Positions 36,808-51,200 of a stretch of 64,000 nucleotides of DNA are shown piece after piece (positions within the stretch are counted from its first letter, which is position 1; each line of letters opens with the position of its first letter). The translations under genes were made by a program, and so were the position numbers. The stretch covers positions 62,001 through 126,000 of the forward strand of contig OENT01000022.1 in the NCBI GenBank assembly GCA_900239685.1. The letters run 5' to 3'. The stretch is from Rotaria macrura. Lineage: Eukaryota; Rotifera; Eurotatoria; Philodinida; Philodinidae. The notes beneath the pieces are model-generated. The model was not told the origin of the DNA. It did not search any database and saw nothing but the letters and a program-made list of their open reading frames with translations.

Positions 36808-39800
36808 TCAAAATTTTTTCAAGAATAATTCTTCGTCAGAACTTAAAGATGGTTCAGTTTCAATTGATATTCTGTCTTCGAGAGAATCTTTATCACGAGC
36901 AACTAATTTATAATCAACATGATCATCAATATTTCTTGTAAGTTCTTGTAATTCAAACATAAGTTCATTCGCAATCTGCTGCGTTGATTTCTCACTGTTT
37001 GGATTATCATGCAGCGAAATAATAAATCGAGCAGAAGATGATGATTCATTATGTGCAGAAGATGTTCTTTTCGATCTCGGGGAAGATAAGGAAGGTGCTG
37101 GAGTAGGTGGTAGGAGATGCCTATTTGATAAGATCCATTTCGGTTCACTGAGTTTTCTATTTATAAAATCTTGTTTTTCTTCGTGTTCAGGTTCAGTTGG
37201 ATCGATTGGTGATATCATCTGTTCTGGAAAAAACTTCTTTCGATTATATACACGTTGGTAACGATCAACAAGTATTGATACAAGTATACCACTTGTTGCA
37301 ACACCAAAGTAAGCACACATGCAAGCAAGAATTCGGCCTATTACTGATTCTGGACACATATCTCCATATCTAATTGAAAAATAAAATAAATCTATCATAC
37401 AGTCGATCTAATACTAATAAATTAATTTTGCAAATGGTTCTGTCTTTTTTAAACTACATGTTTTTATGACGTATCCCTTTCTACATGAAATATTGTGTGA
37501 ATACGATAGTCGAATTTTATTTATTGATTCTTTTAACGATAGATATAATGGTACACTCATGATATTGCCGATAGGGTAACTACGAAGGTCAACCCTTCAA
37601 TCAGATGAATAGATAGAGAAATCCGTACTGATATCAATTCTGTATTGCAGACACTCGGAGAAAACTTAATACGTATCTCATGAAGCATCAGAATAGCATT
37701 TTCATTCACAGAAAAAAACACTTGTGAGAAAAATGTTTAACGGGTTTTGCATATGGATGCATCAAAGATAGGATTTTATTAACGTAGAAATGTTAGGATA
37801 ATCTCATATCTAATCTAGATCATAGACGCTCTCTCTCTCTGTACATATATATATATATATATATATATAAATTTGCGGTTTTATTAAATATTGATCCATC
37901 AACAAATATATCCATACAAGGAATATAATAATCAATTAAGTAGTCTTGATTATCTTGGAATTTTTGAATTCAACATTTGACGTAAAATATTTTTGTGTCT
38001 AAGACAGGTTGAACGAAATTGAAAATGTGATAGTTTAGAACTTGAAAGTCATTAAAACACTGCAAGTTTCAAAAAGTAGGATTTCAAAGATTTACGGTAT
38101 TCTGCCTAACCGAGATTGTTCGATAACATCAGTCTTGTTCAACTAAATCATGTTCATTAGTTATTTCTAAAGATGATCTAATGTTTGCCCATCATCCAAT
38201 TCTGAGCATTGTTTAGTCGACCTAGAGAAACTGAAGAAGGCTCTGCTTTCTTTTTGTTTTTCGAAGCGAATCAATAGTGTGATTTCTTCAAAGTCATGAA
38301 TCGATCGTATCATCCAGAAGAGAAGGTAAAGCGAATTAAACTCATTTCACTCAGTCCTATATAAGAATGTCTATTCTTAACTAAAATATTCAGTGGATTT
38401 ATCATTTCGAATAGTAATGTTTGTTGTTTTTCATTCGTGTCCGGAAGAATATAGAGAGATAGTCAATGATTTCTTTTTCTTTGAACTTTTTGAAACTTCT
38501 ATAATGAAGTTATGCCAAACTGTTAATGTTGAAATTCAGCAAAGCTTTAAGACTTAGCGAAAGATAATAAGTGAAATATCTACTCGTATTACAGAGCCAT
38601 TGGGAAGTGCTCATTTCTCACAATGTGCTTGTTTACTATCCAAGAAATTATGATCATTGAGCATTCATAAGAGAAATATTTGATGAGTAAACGTGACTAG
38701 AATGTTCCAATTAGAAAGACAGGAGCTACTGTTTATATTAATGGAATTTCAGAGTTTAGCGAAACCCTAATCGACAATACAATCTGAAATTTATCCAATG
38801 CTAAGTCATCGATACTCATAGAGACTAGAAAAAACGATTGATAGATCAAAATATGTTGTTCAACATCTCAAAAGTAGTGATCATTCTTATTAGAAATAAG
38901 GGCTATACAGAATATTAAAAAAAGAACACACTCATAAAACAATTCGATACACCTTTCAAAAAACAAAGTCAAATGAAGCAGGAAGATAAAAATCAAGAGT
39001 GTCACGTGAAAATCACATCAGCAATTTTAAAATATGTATTGAGATATCTCATGTTTTTTGTAATGATTCTATTGAAGGAGAATTGAAGTTCCACTTAAGT
39101 AGGTTACGAAAAATTTGTCAGTTAGCATATCGTTCTCTATGAAAATTTCTTACCTACACCACTAAACAAAGAAATATGTATATAGAATCCGAATTGATTT
39201 ATTCAGTAGAGAAATATCATCAAACTAAATTTCCAATATTCTGGAATCATGAGTATGCTGATCAAGGAATTCACTCAAAGCAAACTATGATTCTGTATTC
39301 AACATAAATATTTACTGAAATCACAATTCAAAGTCAAAATTCTATGAATTTCAGTGAATACTAAGTAGTATTGACTAAGCGATTTATTTCTGTACTTACA
39401 GTCTCACTATGTTTTCTAATAACATCAATACTTGAATGTAAAATGCGTCAAGAAACAAAAAGAACATGCAAACGTACCCCACTGTGGTAATAGTTATTAT
39501 ACCCCAATAGATAGCCTTGGGAATCGAATCAAAAGTGGCACTATTATTGCTGTGTTCGGCAAAATAAGTAGCAGTTCCAAACATAAACGCTACTAAAGTC
39601 AAAATTGTAATCATCATTACGAAATCTTGAAATGATTCTTTTAATGTTGTACTTAAGACACGTAATGATTTCAGTTGCTTAAAAATTAAATAAACTTTAA
39701 CTAAACGTAAAAATCGTAATATTCGTAATACTCGCAGACAAGTATACAAAGTTGAATTTAATGTTATTTGATGTTGATCTAACTCAAAACCTAAAAATAT

Positions 39801-40835
39801 GAAATAAGGTATAATGGCACTTAAATCAATCCAACTATATATAGATGTAATAAATCTGTAATATGATGGTGTACTGATAAAACGTAAAATAAATTCAATC
39901 GTAAAATATGATACACATATTGTTTGAATGATAAAAAATGGTGAAGAAAATCTCTTTGGACATATTGATATAACATCACTCGATAACGTTGCATTCTCAT
40001 TTGGAACACATAAAATTCTGTATTGTTCAACATATTTCGGTAAAGTTTCAACGGCCAATGCAATACACGAGACAATCGTCAATAACATTGAAAGCAGATA
40101 CAGAATTCGACCCAGTATAGAATGTTGAGGATATTCGAAATAAAACCAAATGTAGCGACGCCAAAACCAATTTGGTAAATCAATATATTTAACAGTTGTA
40201 ACATTTTCTGATTTATCTATTTGTGAAATAGCTTGTGGACCTAAATCGAAGAATGAGACCTCTTCTAGAAATGTATCCAATGGTACATAGTCTGGTCTAC
40301 GAAGTCGTCCATTCGATTGATAATAACACAGTATAGCTTCGAAACAAGCGCGGTGTCGATCGAAAAAAAATTCTTGTTCTTTTTCGTCCCAATAATACAT
40401 TCGTTTTTGTTTATTACCCAACAATGTATTTGGAAAATTTTCAAGCGTAGCCAAGTATGTTTGATAATGTTTACCACTAACATTGATTGTTATTTTCTTC
40501 GGTTGTGAATCCCGTTTTCTTCTTCTTACTGCAGAATCATGATCAATTTTATTTACTTGAATCAAACTATTATCTGCAGCCAGTAAAATTTTACTATAAA
40601 AAAAGATCAAAATTAAAGTATATCGAAAAACAAAATTAAACCTAAGAGCTCTTCGTCGATTGTTTATTGGATTTGATATGCTATCTTTCCATTTATTGGC
40701 ACGATGCCTTTCATTAATTTCAAGTAAAAACATAAATATTTGCACTAGGAAATTAAAATTGTTGACTTACTGCATAGACTTTTCTTGAATGTCTTTTTTC
40801 TTCGATGGTGAAGAATGATTCCTTAAAAAATTCAT
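36808..40835 (-). CDS. Voltage-gated potassium channel, Shaker/Kv type
   Basis: Four exons (40771-40835, 40642-40707, 39478-40593, 36808-37369) encode about 602 residues. Order: basic N-terminus; T1 tetramerisation domain from about residue 77 (ITINVSGKHYQTYLATLENF, YYWDEKEQEFFFDRHRACFE); S1-S3; S4 RVLRILRFLRLVKVYLIFK with Arg/Lys every third residue; S5; pore TITTVGYGD; S6; and a long cytosolic Ser-rich tail. It conducts voltage-gated K+ current at the plasma membrane. The 2108-nt intron 37370-39477 splits the Gly codon of TVG-YGD. A 48-nt intron (40594-40641) is a multiple of three without a stop, so unspliced reading inserts a false hydrophobic stretch before T1. The S6 has GVATSGILVSILVDRYQ where Kv1-Kv4 channels have a PVP bend, so the usual proline gate is absent. 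The start at 40835 needs the GTAAGT intron 40708-40770. Confidence 0.93.
37829..37869. repeat. (CT)n and (AT)n microsatellites in Kv intron
   Basis: A CT run (about 37829-37840) is followed by an AT run (37845-37869). Both lie within the 2.1-kb Kv intron. Confidence 0.9.
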
Positions 40836-43800
40836 CTAAATAGACTAATTTTCATTATTATATTCATGATTAGTCGGCTTCTGAAATATTGTCATTTCGA
40901 TCGTTCTTTGTTATTACTCAACCATCAAGTTGATATGAGGATGAAAGTAAAAGGAACAAGCAACGAAAAAACCTTGTCGATTATATAAAAATTATTTACT
41001 ATGCTTTCGTTAAATAAAATAAGTCATGTGCAAAGTGTATAAAGACAGAAAGAATAAGTGATATTCGATTTCTCTTGTCTGTATATCACGAGTCAATTTT
41101 AATAGGGGCAAAACACACAACTTATAATTCGCATAAACTCAAGCACATGATTGATGATGAAACAGAGTAAAGTAGATTATTCTTGTATGTATGAACAAAA
41201 TATTTAAAAAAATAAATTTCGTTTTTGTACTCTATTAATGGAATGTATTGTAATTACTATTAAGAAAAAATCAGCACGTAGTATATTAATGCACATGTAA
41301 GTTTCACAACATAATGGAAATAGTCTATCATAAACTAGAGATATTATTGTGATGAACGGTTGCAATTCTCTTCTCACATTAATAAAAGTTATTTGTTTAC
41401 AAGCGAAATGATTGGCTCTGTACAGACTAGAAATTCAAGTCACGAATGTCTGACGAAATGAGCTTCATTTGCTATTTTAATACTTCGAGTTTACAAGTAA
41501 ACGGTTGAATGGTATGTTTTTCCGATATCTGGTAAATTGTTCTTTGACAAACCAGTCAACAATGTGGAGGTTAGACTATCTGTCTTCGATGACTAAAGTT
41601 TATCAACTAAAATTCATTTCTTTCACGATCACAGCGTACGAGAGTCACATTTCGTTGATAACTTCTGCATCTTTTGACTGTGCCAAACAAAAACAGTAAC
41701 ACTACTTAATTGAATCAGACAAATGATGTCGTTGATACAGATAATTGAGAAACTTTGAAAACATGAGAGCATCCATTCGATTCATTTTCATTACGTATGC
41801 AATGAAGCAAGACAAAGATAAAGAAACGAATCAAATGATATTGCAGAATCAGCTCTTTACATAGATAGATAGTACATGACATCATGAATAATTATTTATA
41901 TCAATAGTTAATATAATAATAGAAGTATGTATAGTTTTTCCTGGCCAGTGCTGAATACGAAAAACATGAAAATAGATGGGTGTAATTTGTGACAGAATAA
42001 AAGCAATAACAGTTCGATTATATTTATTGATTAATTTATTCTAGTTTTCATAAGTACAACGTTGAATATACTTCACCTTAGATCGATGAATTGATAAACA
42101 TGATCGACAAACGATTTCGTCACGCATGAAAAACAAAAGCGATCTGCTTCATTAGTTTTCACATCGAATACAAATGAGAAAGTAGAAAAATTTTATCCAA
42201 CAAATTTTTTCTTTTGTATAAAATATTGAACCGAATAGGCAGACTCACTGAGACTATTCAAATCACAAAATTTCCTTGTATTATATTTTCTGAACTCAAT
42301 ATACAAAGTCTATTTAACCTAATGACATTCAAAATTAACAGAAGGTTCAATGTACACTCTGATTAAATAGAAAGGCAAAGATTGAACAGTAACATTCACA
42401 GAAATTCATTTGGACGAATAAGGATACTAGAATAGACAGACAGATAGATTAGAAAAATCGAATCGATAAGACAAATCATCAAGGAAATTTTTATTTTCTT
42501 TGCCATTAATCTTGACGTATTTTTTATTAACCATGAAATTCTTCTTAAAAAGATTTCAAATGATGAAGTCGATTTTAAAAACGATTCATACATGGATATT
42601 TTGTTGATTTTCTAGTGTCTTTCAGTAGCTCGTTGTTTGACATGGTATCAACAGTCGCATTTACTGCATTTTCTCCACATGATGACAATGAATTATTAAT
42701 GAGTATAATTAATGAATAACATCAATTATATTTGTCTATTTTATGATGACAGAAAAATGAAAAAGATAAACTGAATAAATATGAGAGGAAAACAAGATGT
42801 AATAGTTTGTTTATAAATAATATGCTAAAAAACAAGCCATACAGCATACAATCATCGATATCGCAAAGGTTCATGTTTTCATTGAACATTAAGTCTTTTG
42901 ACATAAGATAATGTCCAGGTTTTTTAAAATATGAGCGATCTATGGTACATCATTTAAATATCACCAATAAATTGACTTTGGTTATGAAATGGAAAATAGT
43001 TTGATTTACATCATCAGTAGCAGTAACCTTCATTCTGTAAATGCTGTTTACTTTATACCTTCATTTTGTTCCTAAAGCATACACAAGTATTTTAAATGGT
43101 GGCATCAATTGAATACGATTTTTTTTATTAGTTTCAAAGTAGTTGTAAAATATCTTAGATGTTTGAGAATTCTTTCACATTTATATAGAACATTGTTCTA
43201 GAATTTACTCGTTTGTTTTGATTGAAATAATATTTTACAACTGAATGTTTGAGGATCATTTACTCGGTGGTTTAACTTGGAAACCTGACTAGTGTTCATT
43301 GATTGCGAGTACAGTGATTCTTCAATTTAAGCATTCATTCGTTATTTATATCCTACTGATCTATATATTATATATTCATGCTATAGCATATAGTATTGTT
43401 ACATTATTTTTTTAATGCCATGAAATCTCAAAATCATCTCTGAAGAAAAATTAGTCTCGCATTATAGACAGGGATTATAAAAGCATTAATTATGGTATAT
43501 TAAATGACCTAGATGATCTTTTACATGGTTGATACTGTAATAGTCTGAAGCGTTATAGATTCATCTGCATAGATGTTATTAACTAAACTCCATAGAAACA
43601 TAGCTCAAACTATTTAGAAACAATACTAGTAAATCATTACTCCACGTCACCATCCATATACTCGAGATCAGTGAGTTGTCTGAACGAATGAACCTCGACA
43701 CACTCATATTATATTATTTGATTACCTATTTTCGTTTAGACACAAGAGATTCTCTATGTTGAACACAGAAACATGACTCAGAACTCAATAATTGCAAGCT

Positions 43801-45211
43801 ACAAAGCTATAGATGAGTCTCATATTTCTTTTCTTGTAAGATCGGTGATTTCGAAATAAGAAATGTATAAAAATCAGAAAACTCCTAGCTATGAATAAAA
43901 CTCTTCATTACATAAAAAATAGAACGTATGTATTTTTTTTTCGGTAAGTATTCTATCCTTTTTTGATTGAATAATAGATGGCTTTGACATTCTGGATTTC
44001 GATACAAATATCAAAATTATACCAAAGAGAATCGGATTCGATTATGACAGCTTGCCAGATCGGAACTCGTCTTAGACAATAAACATGATCTACATTGAAA
44101 TTTAGACGGTAAGACAAGATACTCATACAACTGAATCAAGAAGAGGAAGAGAATGGATTTCTCTCTGGCACATCAAAAATAAGAAATTGAATAGAAAACA
44201 CAACGTAGCATAAACAATTCAACAGAAACATCGAATAAAATAGACATGATGTATTTCGTTTGCTCTTAAGTATCGTTTTTTATGAAAAAGAAAGCTTTTA
44301 TAACATATTCCTTGGTAACCGTTACAATGTTTCTCAATACATTTAAATCTCATCTTTACATTTATTTTTCTGTTCCATTTAAGCTTTAACTCATTTAAAG
44401 TTCGAAATATCTCTGAAGAATGTGAACTTTGATTTAAGTACCTCGCTTTAGACTTTCATTACTAATATTTTCTTTCGAAACAAAGAAAAGTCAAGAGCTA
44501 TATTCATTCGAGAGAAAAACAATCTACGTAACCGACGATAAAGAAGAGTTTGATGAAAGAGTCATTTGAATGTTATCACATATGTTAGTGATAAACCATC
44601 ATAATCCATCCTATTTTCATAATAAGAACATAAATGCCGATCCTTGCTGTGGCAGCCATTTTCCAATCGGATACTATTGCATGAGCGGAAATTTATTGAT
44701 TTGACTCTGTCTAATAATATGATGCCATAAGAAAATAAGTCAGTCAGATGGAACTGAAAACGAGTTCATCATCGGAATAAATTATTCTCAGTTTTTCGCC
44801 GAATTTTCCAAATTCGTTTTAAGAAAAAGTACCATATCGTTTTCACTTCTCATTATAAAGAGGCTTGTCGTATTATTCTATCGTTGTCTAAAAAGTTATA
44901 CATGAAACAATCTATCCAGTTCCAAGCTGATGTGTGCAAACAATCATGACGAGATTGCATTTTGTATGAAAATGAATCATTCATTTGAACAGAACCTTGT
45001 TGACTGTGCATATTTTATACCACAAAGAGCTAATGATGATAGTGAAGGCCAACAATAAACTGCATGTTTCGTTTGAAAAAACTTAGTCGAATAAAATGTT
45101 TTTATTATAAGCGAAGTATGATATTTTCTCCTGAGCATTATTTAAGTGACAGATCACAAAACAAAGTTGAAGTACACGAACAAATAAAAAACCAACATGA
45201 ATAAATCATCT
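40836..45211. other. Long intergenic stretch
   Basis: About 4.4 kb between the 5' end of the Kv gene and the 3' end of the DHX9 gene. No exon, repeat family or RNA gene could be supported. ORFs of 60-65 codons (41505-41699, 42396-42593, 42722-42904) are judged random. It probably carries regulatory sequence for the Kv channel. Confidence 0.55.
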
Positions 45212-48200
45212 TCAGTAATTATTATAAGGTCGACTTCGTTTGGGAAATCGACTATAACCGCCAGCACCCCGATAGTTATTTGAATAGCCACCACGATTAC
45301 TTGTCCATGCTTGCTGATAGGATGACGTTGGCGGTGGGAGCGGTGGAACGTCCATGAGCGATGGTGCTGATGAAACAAATGCACTATCAAACTGTCTCTT
45401 ATTATTGTATGGTGATGAAGCATCAACAGGCGCAAGAGCAGGTGATGACGGTGATTGATCAGGTGGAAAACTAAAAGAACTACCAGCCGAATGCAACCTA
45501 AACATATGAACGGTAATCAAGTGAATTCCTATTCGTAGTTTCCTTTTTAAAAACTTACGTATTCTCAGGTCGATATTGTTGTTGATTGGTATTGTTACCA
45601 CGATAATTATATCTGCTAAACGAACGATTACGTCCACCGTAAAACGGTCTCTGATTATAACCTCTGTTTGACGGAAATAATTCATTCGGACGGTAGTTTA
45701 TTGATGACTCACTACAAGAAAATTTTTCTTCGTACTTTAAAGAAAATTAAAATGTATTCTCACTTAAAACTTGAATTATTTGATTGTGATGTAGTATCAC
45801 TATCTTCATTTAGTTTTTCACATAAAATATGTTCCAGTTGTTGATCAGATAGTAGACGAATCAAAGTACATAACTGTTCAACGGATTGTGGACGATTGGT
45901 AATATCATTGGGTTCCTGTGTACATCGTATAATCAATGCTTCAATTGCTGGTCGAATTGCAACTATTTTGGATGCTAGCTCAACATTCATATTCAGTAGA
46001 ATCCTAAAAACATTTTAAACTATTACTTCTACACATATATTAACTCAAGAATCATGATTGCCGTCCTCTATGAAGTGCTCGCATTACTTTCTACGTTGAA
46101 CTGATAATTTGAATACATTTTTTTTGAAATAAATTCTGATTGCAAGTATACTACAATTTCATTTTTCATCAGTTCAAAACAAACTGATACTGTGGCATGA
46201 TATCTTGCTTGTTCTTGACTTTTTACTACGTTACATGTCATTTATATCTTCTTTTTAATGCTAAAAAATAATGGGATATGTCTAGTTCATTCCATGTTCG
46301 TCAGTATCAAATCATATTTTCTAGAAAACGATCTATTGATTATATTTTTTACAAATATCGAGATTTTACTGATAGCAATGACTTCAGAGAAATATTTCTT
46401 TATGAATTACGGCAGTTTCCGTCGACAACTGTATGGAATACAAACCAATTATCAAGACAAACAAGATTCGGTTCAGCAACGTCGACTTGATCGGAAGCAA
46501 ACAATAATAATTGAACTGGTGTTGACATTGACATTTGTTTAGCAGACACAGCTCGGGTTTTTATCTAAATGACGTGAAGGCAATAGGAATTAATGTATTG
46601 TAAAAAAGTATGAACTTCCGTTGCGTTACTTTTTCAGTGAAAACGAAGAATGGTGACGGAAATATTGGTATTTCTCGTCCACAATTAACCGAATTTTTAT
46701 GTATCAATGCTTCTTTACCTTCAGTTGTTAATAGTTTTCGTTTTGATATATGAAAACAAACATTGGGATAAAGAGCATAACAAAGAAGGGATATCACCTG
46801 CAAAGAAATAGTTTTATAAAATTTTATGAAATCCTCTTTTTTATTGTTATAAATACAATATCTAATTTGGAATTTGATTGATCAACATCGAACCATTGAG
46901 ATGACAAACATTCTTCAGGAAAACCTGACATTATCATTATATCTCGAAGTTGATTCTTAATTAAAGCATTTTTAATGAATTTATATTCAAAAAAAAGAAC
47001 CTGTTTACTCTCGCTTCGTAGGTCATTCGCATTGTCGATAAATTGAGACACTTGCGATCGCAGAAATCCATTTCACCACGTTCACCATTACGATCTCTTA
47101 AGACATAAAAATTCTTCGAATGTAAGAAAAGTCCAACTTTCTTTCCGTCTTTTAATACTTTTCACGTTCGTATTGTTGAAATGCATTGAGTAAAGCAACA
47201 TGATCAGAAAAACGATTTCCGGCAAGATTACGATGCATGTGGCGTAAGTGTTTCCCATCATGTAGAAATGGCTCGGGAAAACTTGTTGCAGATGCTATGA
47301 TACAAGCGGCATCGCCAACACTAGGAAAAATTCTCGTTTTTAAATTTAATTTAGCATTCACTTGAAATCGATCATCACTGATCCCTTTTAGGTTTATTGA
47401 CATAGTCTATAAATGGTTTTTATTATTGACACAAGACACTTGAGAGAAGAAGAAAAAATAATTCTTGCCATTCTTTTTCAAAGAACATATAAAATATGAC
47501 CAAATTTCGAATTTCTTTTCTCTACGGTAGACTTCATACGGTTACCATTGATGAAAATCCTGTAACATTACAAAGTCTTCGGGAAACAATCGAACGTGTT
47601 CTTCCACCATGTCGAGAAATCCATGAGTATTTTTTCGTCGTCAGTGGTAAGCCTCCTCACAATTTAAATATTGATGATGAAGACGAGTTCAATCAACATC
47701 GAACATTAATAACAAATGGCTGTTATATATGGGCAAAATTAAAATAACTTACCAAAAAATACAACCTAAGATAATCATTTTACCAATTTTTGGTTCAATT
47801 GGTAGTCGTGCTAAAATTTTTCCTAACGGTGTTAATTCATCATTTTCATCGATGGCTTGCATCTCTAAATTTCAATATTTTTATTTTGATGACAATAAAA
47901 AGTTGGAAACAGATCACTTTTTTTCAATTTATTTCTTCTTACGTTTAAGAGTAAATTCAGCTTCGGCAACGGCATCCATCGGCGGTTGTTCAATAGCTTT
48001 AGATAGAAATAATTTAATGTCACCTAATTTTAATAATTTAATTGCTAATGCAAGTTCATGCAAAGGTGTACGAAATATTTCCGGTAATAGATAATTATCT
48101 AAATGTTGATAACGTTCTTTTGAACATAAATAAAAACAACAACCAGCTCTTGTTCGACCAGCACGTCCTCGTCTTTGTGTTAAGTTTGTTTTTGATGCCC

Positions 48201-51200
48201 AAACAGTAACATAATTTGTCATATTGTTACGTGATGAAAATAATTTTTGTTTTACTTTACAACTATCAATTACATAAACAATATCATCAATAGTCACACT
48301 TGATTCAGCAATGTTTGTTGAAAGAATAATTTTTTTTACACCCGGTGGAACATGCTCGAATACGCGATGTTGTTCTTCACGTGGCAATTGAGAATGCAAT
48401 GGAAGAAAACGAAATCCCGATGAACCTAATCATAGAAAATAGTTTTGTTTTTTTGAAATACTCAATCTAATAGAACGAGTAAACATTTGACAAGTAAATT
48501 TACCAAATCTTGGATGTTGCTGAAAGTACTTGAGCAATGCTTGAATTAAATTCCAACCAGGTAAAAATATCAATACAGCTCCATCGTCACCCAAACTGCA
48601 TATATAGCTTATCAATGCCTGAAATCAATCATTGTTACTATCGATTGCATCGATCAAAAAAGCTTCAAGTTTCTTACTTCAATTAATTCAAATGAAAGAG
48701 ATTTTTCACTTATTTGACTCATTGCTACTGCCGTCTGTGGCAAATATTCTGGACCGCATATTGAGTTACAATTAATATCCTTAATAAAAGAAAGACATAG
48801 TTTGAATTAGCTATCATTTTAGAAAAGACTAAATCTCGGTCAGCCCGTTCAATAAAATAGAAAGAAATTCTTCGACTTTTATCTACATTAGAATAGACCT
48901 CGTCAAAAACAAAAAAAACTCAATATATCCAATACACACCACAATAGAAAAAAAAACAACGGACAGCGGCTGTTCACTGTTGCATATTAATATTTTCCGA
49001 CGAAATTAGAATATTTTCTTTTGATGATTTTCAATCAAGAATGATAGATTATCTTGATGGATCTACGCCTTAAATCGATCTCTTGTCTTATCTTTTGTTA
49101 CAATAGTTTGCTGAGATTGTACTCGACTATTTTTAATAAGCGTCAACATTTTCGGATACAATTAGTGATGGGATTTCCCCTCTCATTCAAGTTCTAATTG
49201 TTATCAAACATTTAACTAAACGACATGCATGAGATGACTTTAAAGTTTTTGCATTGAAGCTCTATCATCACTTTTTATTTACAGAATACCTCAATTTGAG
49301 ATCATATGTTTAAAACCTTTTGTTATACGTCTAGTTAAGATTTATTTTTGTCAAATCTATGAGAAAAAAAAATTTAAACCTCTATGTCATCGGTTTGTGA
49401 ATCTTCATATCCAAGATCATCATCATCATCTTGTAATTGTCGATTTTTATTATTTTGTTTTCGACTTATTGAGGATGAGTTCACTGGTTGAAAATTGAGT
49501 AATTGAATCATATCTTCAAGAAAATATTCGCGAACATCAAATGTTCGTCCTTCGACTTCTACTATTGAACAATTGAAAAAATATTGACGAAATAAAGTTA
49601 TATCAATTGTCGCTAGATAAGAAAAATCAAACAAACGCACTCATAATAGTAATGTGTAACTACGAAAAATATTTTAACATACCAGACATAAGAATCACTT
49701 TCAATTGAGGATAAGCATTCAACATATCACGAAGTAAAACCAGTAAAAAATCTGTATTTATATCACGCTCGTCTATATAAACAATAAGAAACATGCATCA
49801 CATAATAGATATGCATAAAAATCTTGCAGACATTAGAAACAAAATTTTTATGCTATTAATGTATTGAAAAGAACTTCAAAAAAGTTTATGTGTTTAAAAT
49901 GAACGATTGTTACAGTGTATATCATTAGACTAGTTGCTTGGCTTAATATGATTTTATGAAATTCCTGTCCGATAAGGGACTTACATAATGATTTCTCATT
50001 AATTATTACTCTAGTCTATCGTCATGTAGAATAAATCTCTATTAATTTAAAAACAATCTCATACACTTTCATTATTAAGTCCAGCATTTTCTTGTTATCA
50101 AGAAAAATTTCTGGTAGAGTTCATTAAAATCAATTGTATTTTAAATGAGTTTTGTATACATCCCGACTTTTATGCGTTGTCAAAAATAAAAGGAATCTTT
50201 TGTCCTTTAGAATATAGCACGAGACAACAAAAACTCATCGAATGACATTCTATTTCTAGAACTAGTGTAATGATATACTTACGAATTTCATCAACAACAA
50301 CATGAGATATTCCCCTTAAACCACTTTCAAGCTTTCTTAGAAGAACGCCAACAGTACAAAAAAGTAATGAACCATATGGTCGAGGAAGAATCGATTCAAA
50401 ACGAACACTATAACCGCATGAATTACCCAAATCTTCACATCGTTCTGAGAAATATTCAAATTATAACGGAAAATGAAACAAAAGCAATTTAGAGTTCAAT
50501 TAACAAACCCCAAGCAACTCGTTCAGCAATTGAAATAGCACTTATCCGACGTGGTTGTGTAACAACAACACTACAATTTGCACCACGATTATTTTGAATA
50601 GCATCATCAATGATATATTGAGGTATCTTAAAATAAAAAGAGTGAATTCAAATTAAAACAAATCTCTCTTGATATTACTTGCGTTGTTTTACCACATCCC
50701 GTTGCTCCACGAATAAGAATGACGTTATTGTTTTTGATTTGTTCGAGTATTTGTTGTCGATAAACAAAAACAGGTAAGTTTTGACGTTCTTGAAGACGAC
50801 ACTTTAATTCATTTTCTGTTTTCCACTGTTCTGCACGACATAAATCTTCACTAATGGATTCCAACGTAGCTGTTGCTAATGGACCTTCGTCTATATTCGA
50901 TGCTATCCATGGATTCCAATTTGGTAACGGTGGCACCCATTGAATGATAGATGATGTTGTTCGACGTTCACTCGGAGGAAAACGTTCTAGTACTTGAGAA
51001 TTCAATAATGAACCATTTGGTTGTTGTTCATTTATCTATAAAGAAATTCTTGTTTTTTCATTGATATGAAAAACAAAACTGTCTCATACAATAACTGGTT
51101 GAATATTGAATAATTTAATAACATTGTCAAGTTCTTGGATAATATCATTGCTGACAGTAACACGAAACGGCGTGGTCTAGACAAAGAATTATTTCATAAA

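Noticed and set aside
45212-46000. Small separate RG-rich gene
   Set aside because: Splice phases link it to the upstream helicase exons, and the content matches the C-terminal end of DHX9.
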